Below, one piece after another: positions 33,401 through 39,896 of a stretch of DNA of 64,000 nucleotides. The stretch's first letter is position 1. Each line of letters begins with the position of its first letter. The notes under the pieces were generated by a model that searched no databases, was not told the origin of the DNA, and worked only from the letters and a program-made list of their open reading frames with translations. Source of the DNA: Flavobacteriia bacterium (GTDB lineage Bacteria; Bacteroidota; Bacteroidia; Flavobacteriales_D; Crocinitomicaceae); the NCBI GenBank assembly GCA_947462925.1, contig CANHQP010000006.1:19125-83124 (forward strand). The letters run 5' to 3'. Both the position numbers and the translations under genes were made by a program.

Positions 33401-33678
33401 TTTGGTACAACAAAAACACCATCTTGTTCAAGTGCATAAGAGCAAAAACTCCCTTCACGCATAGATTGTGTTGCGTCTGTTCCAAAATGAGATTTAAAAA
33501 TGATTGTCTTTTCACCAACAAAAGTAATGAGAGCAAGTGGTACGTCACATATCGTGGAAACAAGTTTTGTAATTTCATCGAAATCACTTTCCGGAAGTGC
33601 ATCTAAAGTCACATAATCGAGCAATGCTTCGATTCTGTTCTTCTCTTGCTGTGAAATTTCGAGTTCTAACTTTTCCAT
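30448..33678 (-). CDS. GAF - five PAS - PP2C (SpoIIE-type) phosphatase
   Basis: About 1076 residues from the ATG at 33678; an ATG ten codons upstream is less likely. Order: a GAF domain (about 15-165, ALITFVGEKTIIFKSHFG), five PAS/PAC units (about 175-290, 290-415, 425-540, 545-660 and 670-785, each closing in a DITE/DITR/DISE motif), a coiled coil (about 785-840) and a SpoIIE-type PP2C phosphatase (about 850-1076). The phosphatase motifs KPKDKVTGDFFWC, VLDCTGHGVPGAMISMVG and GDAIFLTSDGYYSQFGG supply the metal-binding Asp residues. No membrane segment is seen, so it is a soluble sensor. The usual partners (anti-sigma kinase, STAS antagonist) are not encoded next to it. Confidence 0.92.
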   Translation of the reverse strand: MEKLELEISQQEKNRIEALLDYVTLDALPESDFDEITKLVSTICDVPLALITFVGEKTIIFKSHFGTDATQSMREGSFCSYALEQDGVFVVPNTKEDERFVNNELVTGEFNIQFYAGAPLVNNDGFALGTLCVLDHKPRELSQNQLDALKILSNQVIQLIEVRKKNAQLEASKNAYKSLFDQNPDAVFSFDINGRFVNANSALIKMVEISEAEIKRTTFARFVAPEYRDEVTNSFRKAASGIPQHYYAEIISTSGKRKMVSITNIPNMNNGEVIGVFGIAKDITEKHHLQENLSMILNNTRESFMILDRKLNIVFYNESAKLHAEEVLDRAIYKGMNVLEIATPDRIPQLLELYNRVFEGQITQTEIPIEFQDRETVWISNVFSPVVNENGEIYNVIVTTLDITERKKSQLKLEKSELGLKQSQAISNIGSWEIDFLQLKSSWSDEMYRILGLEVGEIEPTLSNFLQSIHPEDAERVTKAYNQQHHIDKPHKSTHRIVRPNGEVRTVYSENKFIVENDRTIGLYGIIRDITEIQESEEQLKSSEQKTRLIMNASLDSIIWIEATGKITFWNPQAVKSFGWTEEEALGKNLIELIAPKSDHTLYFKSIRNYLEKGDESTLNVMVEKSAITKFKKEFPIELTVIPIKQHNEITFSVFIRDISERKRFSTELELSEKRYRNLFYLSPLPMWVYDLTTFEFLDVNDAAVRHYGYTHAEFLSMTLDEIRPDDELGTFERALNYVKKSVVFHRGDFRHKKKNGQIIDVDVQSNMIDYAGRDARLILAIDITRERENERELKKLTQSLEQNVKDRTLELNQANQLLSYQHQQTRDSITYAQNIQSSILHSEADISSLFRDSFVLFKPKDKVTGDFFWCHETEDDYFLAVLDCTGHGVPGAMISMVGFQLLNQIVIIHGEISPAEVLKQLDTEVVNLFHQNHEESNLDGMDMIFCRISKHKREIYYAGAQRPLFYFSDDVLHELKGNKSAIGGRTSHYSDKRFEEAKLEYKEGDAIFLTSDGYYSQFGGPKNKIMLKKRMVDEFEKVAHLPSIAQYHHLKNYLETWQGDEEQVDDILVVGVKLR

Positions 33679-33893
33679 AAATATCTTGAAACCTCCTGAA
33701 AACTTCAATTACCTATTAAACTAGTAAATAACTTTCAAAAAACTAAAGGTTAAATACTGTTATTTCGATGACAAGGTACTAAATTTTACAATGGTTTTAA
33801 AAAATATTTTAGGATTATTTGTGAATTTTCACTTTAAAAATCAGGTTTTTTAACCTAATCAGATTAAAAAGAATAGATTAAAACCAAATGCAC

Positions 33894-34529
33894 TTAAAAA
33901 TCTAGTTGATAAACATCTGCAAGCTGATTATTATCAAGTATAGTTAATTTCAGATCTTTTATAACACCATTATTCACGCCATAAACCCAACCGTGAATGG
34001 CAACTTCTTGTCCTTTCATCCACGCTTCTTGAATTATCGAGGTTTTGGCCAAATCTTGCACTTGCTCAAAGACATTTAACTCGACAAATCTGTCAAATCT
34101 TTCTTTTTCGTCTTGGATTTCGTTTAATTCCTTCGCATGAAATCTGTAAACATCCTTGATATGTCTAATCCAGTTGTCAATTAATCCAATGTGTTGATTT
34201 CCCATAGCTGCTTTCACCCCACCACAACCATAGTGCCCACATACAATTACATGTTTTACTTTCAACACATTCACTGCATAATCTAAAACGCTTAGCATAC
34301 TCATGTCTGTATGTAACACCATGTTGGCAATATTTCGGTGGACAAAAACTTCACCTGGTTCTGCGCCTATGATTTCGTTTGCAGGTACACGACTATCCGC
34401 ACAACCAATCCAAAGTACCGGAGGAGCTTGGCCTTCGGAAAGTTTTTTAAAAAATTCAGGATCTTTCTTTAATTTTCTCGAAACCCATAATTTATTGTTT
34501 TCAAGTAATTTATTATAAAATGTCAACAT
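33894..34529 (-). CDS. Beta-class carbonic anhydrase
   Basis: About 211 residues from the ATG at 34529 (LTFYNKLLENNKLW; the frame also has an ATG at 34550 overlapping the transporter gene). The zinc ligands are visible: WIGCADSRVP (Cys, with the Asp-Arg dyad) and HVIVCGHYGCGGV (His and Cys). It hydrates CO2 to bicarbonate in the cytoplasm. It lies directly after the SulP transporter gene, as in many bacteria that couple a SulP bicarbonate porter to an internal carbonic anhydrase, so the two probably balance CO2 and bicarbonate. Confidence 0.94.
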   Translation of the reverse strand: MLTFYNKLLENNKLWVSRKLKKDPEFFKKLSEGQAPPVLWIGCADSRVPANEIIGAEPGEVFVHRNIANMVLHTDMSMLSVLDYAVNVLKVKHVIVCGHYGCGGVKAAMGNQHIGLIDNWIRHIKDVYRFHAKELNEIQDEKERFDRFVELNVFEQVQDLAKTSIIQEAWMKGQEVAIHGWVYGVNNGVIKDLKLTILDNNQLADVYQLDF

Positions 34530-34539
34530 AATACTATTT

Positions 34540-36105
34540 TTAATGACCACTAGTAATTTTTACTTCTGGTATATTGATTGTTTTTAAAACGATATTTTTT
34601 GCAACTGCGCCATGAATTTTAAATTCTTGAATCAATTCAAGAACATCATAATCGATTGCTTTGCTTTTTGACCCATCTATTGTCAAAGTGGCATTTTCTG
34701 GTACGTTTTGCAAGGACTCCAAAATACTTCCTTTATTTAAAAAAGTAACCTCTTCTGAAAGAATGATTTGAATATGTTCATTTCCTCCTTCATTTGTAAT
34801 ATTTTTTTGAAAATTGTTACGCAAGTTTTTTCTTAAAATGTAGAAAATTGAAATGGCCATCCCAATAGCAATTCCTTTCAATAAGTCAGTAAATAGGACT
34901 GCTAAAATAGTGGTTATAAAAGGAATAAATTGGTCAAATCCAAGTTTATACATACTCTTATAAAGTGATACTTTGGATAATTTGTAACCCACCATTAATA
35001 GAATAGAAGCAAGTGAAGCAAATGGAATCAAGTTTAAAACTTGAGGTATAAAAAGGGCACAGACCAAGAGTAAAAATCCATGTAAAATGGTCGCAAGTTT
35101 TGATTTCCCTCCAGCATTAATGTTTGCTGAACTTCGGACAATTACCTGTGTGATGGGCAGTCCACCCAATAGTCCACTGACAATATTCCCGACTCCTTGC
35201 GCACGCAATTCTCTGTTAGTTGGCGTGAAATTTTTATCAGGATCGAGTTTATCTGTTGCTTCAACACTCAATAAAGTTTCCAAACTTGCCACCAAAGCTA
35301 TGGTCAAAGCAACAACATAGACTTTAGGATTTTTCAAGGCCATAAAATCGGGAAAAATGAAGAAAGAACCGAAATCTTCCAATGATTTCGCTACAGGTAG
35401 TTGCACCAAATGTTGTCCTTTCATTTCAAAATCTGGAAGAAAATAATGAAAAATTAAATTGAATACTATTCCTAGGACAACCACGAATAATGCGCCTGGT
35501 AAAATTTTGAAAACAGCCCATTTTTTCATAAATGGTTTGTCTAAAAAAATCAATATAAATATTGAAATAGCGGCTATTATCATTGCCCCAGGGCTCAGCG
35601 CGTTAGTAGCATACATCAAATCTGAAAAGGTATTGTGTCCATCAAATTGGAAAAAAGATTCATCTCCCATGAAGTCTTTGTCGTAACCTACCAAATGGGG
35701 AATTTCTTTTAAAATTAAAGTGAGTCCTATGGCAGCTAACATTCCCTTAATGACGGAAGATGGAAAAAAGTTTCCTAAGATTCCAGCGCCAATAAATCCA
35801 GCAATTAATTGGATAACACCAGCTAGAATAACAGCAACAAGAAAGTTCTCAAAACTGCCTAAGGATGTAATTGCCGCTAAAACAATCGTAATAAGACCTG
35901 CTGCGGGACCAGAAACACCTAATTTTGATCCACTTAAAAAGCCGACAACGACTCCACCAACCATGCCCGCGATGATTCCAGAAAATAAGATAGGTTTAGC
36001 ACCTGTTGAAGCCAATGCCACCCCCAAACAGAGAGGAAGAGCAACTAAAAAAACAACCAAACTAGCAGGAAGATCATTTCTCCATTGACTGAAAAAATTT
36101 TTCAT
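34540..36105 (-). CDS. SulP-family anion transporter (bicarbonate type suggested)
   Basis: A 521-residue inner-membrane transporter. It shows the SulP N-terminus (NDLPASLVVFLVALPLCLGVALASTGAKPILFSGIIAGMVGGVVVGFLSGS), the GPAAG motif (GVSGPAAGLITIV), 10-12 hydrophobic helices, and the central LLSVEATDKLD and RELRAQGVGNIVSGLLGGLPITQVIVRSS. A short STAS-like segment forms the C-terminal 70 residues (SEEVTFLNKGSILESL...TIDGS). The adjacent carbonic anhydrase gene suggests bicarbonate rather than sulfate as substrate. It is probably in one transcript with kbl and the small gene upstream. Confidence 0.92.
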   Translation of the reverse strand: MKNFFSQWRNDLPASLVVFLVALPLCLGVALASTGAKPILFSGIIAGMVGGVVVGFLSGSKLGVSGPAAGLITIVLAAITSLGSFENFLVAVILAGVIQLIAGFIGAGILGNFFPSSVIKGMLAAIGLTLILKEIPHLVGYDKDFMGDESFFQFDGHNTFSDLMYATNALSPGAMIIAAISIFILIFLDKPFMKKWAVFKILPGALFVVVLGIVFNLIFHYFLPDFEMKGQHLVQLPVAKSLEDFGSFFIFPDFMALKNPKVYVVALTIALVASLETLLSVEATDKLDPDKNFTPTNRELRAQGVGNIVSGLLGGLPITQVIVRSSANINAGGKSKLATILHGFLLLVCALFIPQVLNLIPFASLASILLMVGYKLSKVSLYKSMYKLGFDQFIPFITTILAVLFTDLLKGIAIGMAISIFYILRKNLRNNFQKNITNEGGNEHIQIILSEEVTFLNKGSILESLQNVPENATLTIDGSKSKAIDYDVLELIQEFKIHGAVAKNIVLKTINIPEVKITSGH

Positions 36106-36164
36106 GTTATAAAATTTTGATATTCTCCCTTTGGGAAAACCTATTAAAAAACTTGCAAAATAAA

Positions 36165-36464
36165 TTATACAAGTATTTCAGGAGGCATCAGAATTTTATC
36201 TAATAATGGATTTAAGTAATTTAATCTGCTTTTTAAAGCACTTTTAAAGTCGATTTTTTCTTGCTTTTGACACTTGATTTCTAACTGGTTAAATGACCAT
36301 GGAAAAAAGTAAAAAGTTTCTTCATCGTCAATATCAGCTAAATCTTCTAAGGTTTCTTCAAGTTCATCTTCTTCGAAATTGGAAAATGTTGACACACGCA
36401 AAATAGCAACCATAAAAAGAAGGGTCATTAAAATAATAGATGCTTTTTGCGAGAACGAATTCAT
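36165..36464 (-). CDS. Small membrane-anchored protein of unknown function
   Basis: A 99-residue protein with an N-terminal hydrophobic segment (ASIILMTLLFMVAILRV, membrane anchor or signal). A strongly acidic stretch follows (FEEDELEETLEDLADIDDEE) and then a basic, Leu-rich C-terminus. I do not recognise a family. It starts 6 nt after the kbl stop and precedes the SulP gene by 59 nt on the same strand, so it is probably translated from the same mRNA. A stress or envelope role cannot be argued from the sequence. Confidence 0.6.
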   Translation of the reverse strand: MNSFSQKASIILMTLLFMVAILRVSTFSNFEEDELEETLEDLADIDDEETFYFFPWSFNQLEIKCQKQEKIDFKSALKSRLNYLNPLLDKILMPPEILV

Positions 36465-36470
36465 CGAATA

Positions 36471-37661
36471 TTATTTAATCACATTTAATTCTTTCCCTAC
36501 CTTGATAAATGCTGCAATTGCTTTATCTAAATCGGCAATGGAATGAGCAGCAGAAATTTGCGTTCTAATTCTTGCTTGACCTTTGGCAACCACAGGATAA
36601 AAGAATCCAATTGCATAAACGCCTTCTTGTAATAGTTTATCTGCAAATTGTTGTGAAAGTGCAGCATCATATAACATAATTGGTACAATTGGAGAGTCTC
36701 CAGGTTTGATGTCAAAGCCAGCAGCGATGATTCTTTCCTTGAAGTATTTTGTGTTGGTTTCTAATTTATCTCTCAATTCAGTAGTTGAACTCAAAATATC
36801 GAAAACTTTGATCGATGCACCCACAATTGCAGGAGCAAGTGAATTTGAAAACAAATATGGTCTAGAACGTTGACGCAACAATTCGATGATTTCTTTTCTT
36901 CCAGTTGTGTAACCGCCCATGGCACCACCAAGCGCTTTTCCAAGCGTACCTGTGATGATGTCAATTTCACCGTTAACGCCACAATATTCAGGAACACCGC
37001 GACCTGTTTTACCGATAAATCCAGCCGAGTGACACTCATCAGTCATGATCAATGCATCGTATTTTTTAGCCAATTCATTGATTTGATCCATTTTGGCAAT
37101 GTCTCCATCCATAGAGAAAACACCATCAGTGACAATGATTCTAAATCTTTGCGCTTGGGCAGCAATCAGTTGTGCCTCCAAGTCAGCCATGTCTGAGTGC
37201 TTGTATCTGTAACGTTGTGCTTTACACAAACGAACGCCATCAATAATCGAAGCGTGATTCAATTCATCAGAAATAATTGCATCTTCTTCGGTGAAAAGTG
37301 GTTCAAAAACACCACCATTGGCATCAAAAGCAGCGGCATACAAAATGGTATCTTCAGTACCGTAAAACTCGGCAATCTTGCGCTCCAAAGTTTTGTGAAT
37401 ATCTTGGGTTCCACAAATGAAACGCACAGAAGACATACCATAACCGTGAGAATCTAAAGTATCTTTCGCAGCTTGAATTACTTCAGGGTGAGAAGAAAGT
37501 CCGAGGTAGTTGTTGGCACACATGATGACCACTTCATCTCCAGATTGAACAGTTACTTTCGCCCCTTGAGGTGATGTAATGATTCTTTCTCGTTTGAAAA
37601 TTCCTCCTTCTTCAATCGTTTTTAATTCATTTGCCAAAAAATCTTTCATTTTCCCGTACAT
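36471..37661 (-). CDS. kbl: Glycine C-acetyltransferase (2-amino-3-ketobutyrate CoA ligase)
   Basis: About 396 residues from the ATG at 37661 ([15 protein letters not shown]). This start is supported by a TACCTTTG promoter box at 37689-37696, which lies inside the longer open frame. It is a PLP enzyme of the alpha-oxoamine synthase family: [14 protein letters not shown] near the start, [17 protein letters not shown], and the PLP lysine in [15 protein letters not shown] near residue 240. It interconverts 2-amino-3-ketobutyrate plus CoA with glycine plus acetyl-CoA in threonine breakdown. Threonine dehydrogenase is not in the window. Serine palmitoyltransferase-like paralogues are the main alternative. 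Confidence 0.92.
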   Translation of the reverse strand: MYGKMKDFLANELKTIEEGGIFKRERIITSPQGAKVTVQSGDEVVIMCANNYLGLSSHPEVIQAAKDTLDSHGYGMSSVRFICGTQDIHKTLERKIAEFYGTEDTILYAAAFDANGGVFEPLFTEEDAIISDELNHASIIDGVRLCKAQRYRYKHSDMADLEAQLIAAQAQRFRIIVTDGVFSMDGDIAKMDQINELAKKYDALIMTDECHSAGFIGKTGRGVPEYCGVNGEIDIITGTLGKALGGAMGGYTTGRKEIIELLRQRSRPYLFSNSLAPAIVGASIKVFDILSSTTELRDKLETNTKYFKERIIAAGFDIKPGDSPIVPIMLYDAALSQQFADKLLQEGVYAIGFFYPVVAKGQARIRTQISAAHSIADLDKAIAAFIKVGKELNVIK

Positions 37662-37688
37662 GATACCCTGCTTTTGATTATTGAAAAT

Positions 37689-37696
37689 CAAAGGTA
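37689..37696 (-). promoter_or_regulatory. Predicted promoter -7 box for kbl
   Basis: Minus-strand TACCTTTG matches TAnnTTTG, 27 nt upstream of the chosen start. It decides for the start at 37661 against the upstream ATG at 37706. Confidence 0.55.
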
Positions 37697-37827
37697 ACAT
37701 TTTCAATTTTTGAACAGGCTATTTTACTAAAAAATTGGAAAATTTCTGAATCGCTATTGAAATTCTTGTTTTTGAAAATCTAAAGCGGATAAATATTCAT
37801 TTCTCTTGGTTTTTTGATGCAATTAAT

Positions 37828-37835
37828 TAGTTTTG
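37828..37835 (+). promoter_or_regulatory. Predicted promoter -7 box for the ECF sigma gene
   Basis: TAGTTTTG matches TAnnTTTG, 9 nt before the ATG at 37845. Confidence 0.5.
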
Positions 37836-37844
37836 TCTTAGTCT

Positions 37845-38390
37845 ATGCCAAAAATCGAACAAAAAATAACTGAAGAAGATTTGATTTCCTTATTGAAAGG
37901 AAAATCTGAAACTGCCTTTTCCTATCTCTATGATCATTATGCTGCTGCCTTGCTTGGAATTATTTCTCGCGTCGTGGTCGACGAACAGCGAGCCAATGAT
38001 GTTTTGCAAGATACATTCGTCAAAATCTGGAAAAATATAGAAACGTACGAAAGAGGAAAAGGAACACTTTTTACTTGGATGTTAAACATTGCTAGAAATT
38101 CGGCGATTGACTCAAATCGTTCAAAACATGTGAAATATAAAATCCAATTGGATGAACGTGTCGTAGATAACAACAACAAAGTTGATAATTCTGCACAAAT
38201 GGACATCATTGGTCTGAAGGAAACGGTCTTAAAATTACGTCAAGAATACCAAAATTTGATTGAATTCATTTACATGAAAGGATTCACCCAACAAGAGTAC
38301 TCGGATGAATTTGGGATTCCTTTAGGAACCGTCAAAACCAGAACAAGAGCCGCTTTATTAGAATTGAGAAACCTTTTAAAAGAAAGTTAA
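37845..38390 (+). CDS. ECF-type RNA polymerase sigma factor
   Basis: 181 residues: region 2 (about 25-90; FSYLYDHYAAALLGIISRVVVDEQRANDVLQDTFVKIW and GTLFTWMLNIARNSAID) and region 4 (about 130-178; LIEFIYMKGFTQQEYSDEFGIPLGTVKTRTRAALLELR, with the helix-turn-helix). Linker and length are normal for an ECF sigma. The gene is followed without a gap by an anti-sigma gene (TAA then TTG), a standard pair in which the membrane anti-sigma holds the sigma inactive. Its promoter has the ordinary TAnnTTTG form and gives no separate autoregulatory signature that I can see. Confidence 0.93.
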   Translation: MPKIEQKITEEDLISLLKGKSETAFSYLYDHYAAALLGIISRVVVDEQRANDVLQDTFVKIWKNIETYERGKGTLFTWMLNIARNSAIDSNRSKHVKYKIQLDERVVDNNNKVDNSAQMDIIGLKETVLKLRQEYQNLIEFIYMKGFTQQEYSDEFGIPLGTVKTRTRAALLELRNLLKES

Positions 38391-39188
38391 TTGGAAACCG
38401 AATCATTTATTGCCTCTGGGATTCTTGAGCGTTATTTTTTGGGTGAATGTTCGGAGTCTGAAATTGTTTTGGTTGAAAAAATGCTTCAAGGAAATCCTAC
38501 CATTCAACAAGAATATTTAGAAATCCAACAAGCATTTCAAACCGCAGCAATGGAAAATGCCATCGAACCAAATGATGCGCTGCAAACGCAAATTTGGAAT
38601 GCGATTAAAGCGGAATCTATTTCGATGGTTAATTTAACAACTCATTCAGAAAAAAATCAAAAAAGCATTTCTTGGTTGGCATATGCTGCCACGTTTACAC
38701 TTCTTTTTTCAGTTTCCAGCTTGGCGATTTATTTTTTCAGTGAATTAAATATTTCCCAAAAAGCAATGGCGTCAAATCTTCAAAAAGTGAAGGATTTAAA
38801 TGCGCAAGTTTTAAAAACCAAAGATTCATTGAATCAAATAGAATCCAAATTGAAGCTTATCGCAGATCCATCAACATTGAAAGTTACTTTGGCTGGTGTT
38901 CCCACCTCAAAAGATGCTCATGCGGTAATTTTTTGGAATCAAAAGCAAAAACAAGTGATTTTAACTGGAATTGAATTGCCTAAATCACCTGAAGAAAAGC
39001 AATACCAATTGTGGGCGTTGGTGGATGGAAAACCAATAAATGCTGGTGTTTTCAATTCAAGTTCCAATCATGATTTAATTTCCATGAAATCGATAGCAAA
39101 AAGTCAAGCTTTCGCCATTACATTGGAACCAAAAGGTGGAAGTCCGACGCCACACTTGGAGGCACTGTGCGTGATTGGAAACGTATAA
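38391..39188 (+). CDS. Membrane anti-sigma factor (RskA-type C-terminal domain), TTG start
   Basis: A 265-residue anti-sigma factor: an N-terminal sigma-binding zone (ESFIASGILERYFLGECSESEIVLVEKML, about 5-70), one membrane helix (WLAYAATFTLLFSVSSLAIYFF, about 98-120), a coiled segment and an RskA-like periplasmic domain (LAGVPTSKDAHAVIFWNQKQK, KQYQLWALVDGKPINAGVF). The frame has an in-frame stop just before position 38391, and the next ATG is at residue 30, inside the conserved zone, so the start must be the TTG that abuts the sigma stop (TAATTG). Its N-terminus is clearly related to that of the cupin protein at 57015. Confidence 0.9.
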   Translation: METESFIASGILERYFLGECSESEIVLVEKMLQGNPTIQQEYLEIQQAFQTAAMENAIEPNDALQTQIWNAIKAESISMVNLTTHSEKNQKSISWLAYAATFTLLFSVSSLAIYFFSELNISQKAMASNLQKVKDLNAQVLKTKDSLNQIESKLKLIADPSTLKVTLAGVPTSKDAHAVIFWNQKQKQVILTGIELPKSPEEKQYQLWALVDGKPINAGVFNSSSNHDLISMKSIAKSQAFAITLEPKGGSPTPHLEALCVIGNV

Positions 39189-39200
39189 AAATTCAATCAC

Positions 39201-39228
39201 AAAAAAAGGAACCTTTTCAGATTCCTTT
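39201..39228. terminator. Weak hairpin between the anti-sigma gene and the TPR gene
   Basis: AAAGGAA pairs with TTCCTTT around a 10-base loop in the 59-bp convergent gap, with an A-run on the left that is a T-run for the minus strand. It is short and AT-rich, so only a weak terminator. Confidence 0.45.
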
Positions 39229-39247
39229 CATTTTCAAAATATTTGTT

Positions 39248-39886
39248 TTATTTATTGCATTCTTCCAACATTTTGGTTGCTTCTTCTTTTCCCCAATCTG
39301 GATGCATAGCAGAAGGAAGTTTGAAAGTTGCAAACAACGCAACAGCTTTCTCAAATTTTGGCTTGGCAGCTTTTTTTCCGCCTCCAAATGCTTCTGGAGT
39401 GTTGAAAGTTGATTGTGCCTCCAAATAGTAAATTCGTGGATTGTTTGGATCCACATCTTTTGCTTGTTCCAAAGCCTTTGAAGCTTTTCGTCCGTAACTC
39501 ATCCAACGAGAATTTGGGTCAACCATCATTTGTTGAACAGCAACCATGTTTCTCATGCAGTACAATTCAGCATTTTTTGGTTCCAAAGCTTCTGCTTTTT
39601 CAATCAGTTGAATGCTTTTTTCAGCGATTTTGTCTTTGTCTGCTTTCTCATCCATCCAACCAGTCATGTAGTTAGTGTATGCAGCGTAGTAATACGGCAA
39701 CCATTTGTCTTTTTCAGCATCTCCAATACGCTCAAACAAAGCAGAAGTTGCAGTGTAATCCGCAATAGTTGAATCTGTTTTCATTTTTGCCAAAGCTTTG
39801 GTCATTCCAGCTTCGTACTTGCTCATTTCTTGTGCCGATAACATTCCAGTAATCAACACAAACATTAAAATCAATCCTCTTTTCAT
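39248..39886 (-). CDS. Secreted TPR-like protein, partner of the TonB receptor
   Basis: About 212 residues from the ATG at 39886 (KRGLILMFVLITGMLSAQ signal peptide; the frame is open further upstream into the receptor gene). The mature protein is helical with TPR-like repeats (AEALEPKNAELYCMRNM and AKDVDPNNPRIYYLEAQ, both with the DPNNP-type turn) and a PEAFGGGKKAAKPKFEKAVALF segment typical of tetratricopeptide proteins in this phylum. It starts 10 nt after the TonB-dependent receptor stop, so they form a two-gene unit. The cargo is unknown. Confidence 0.8.
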   Translation of the reverse strand: MKRGLILMFVLITGMLSAQEMSKYEAGMTKALAKMKTDSTIADYTATSALFERIGDAEKDKWLPYYYAAYTNYMTGWMDEKADKDKIAEKSIQLIEKAEALEPKNAELYCMRNMVAVQQMMVDPNSRWMSYGRKASKALEQAKDVDPNNPRIYYLEAQSTFNTPEAFGGGKKAAKPKFEKAVALFATFKLPSAMHPDWGKEEATKMLEECNK

Positions 39887-39896
39887 TCTTCTTAAT

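Noticed and set aside
33685..33699. AGGAGG Shine-Dalgarno-like sequence upstream of the phosphatase start
   Set aside because: It lies 13 nt from the ATG at 33678, too far for a normal site, and would be coding Gly codons if the upstream ATG were used; this phylum rarely depends on Shine-Dalgarno pairing.
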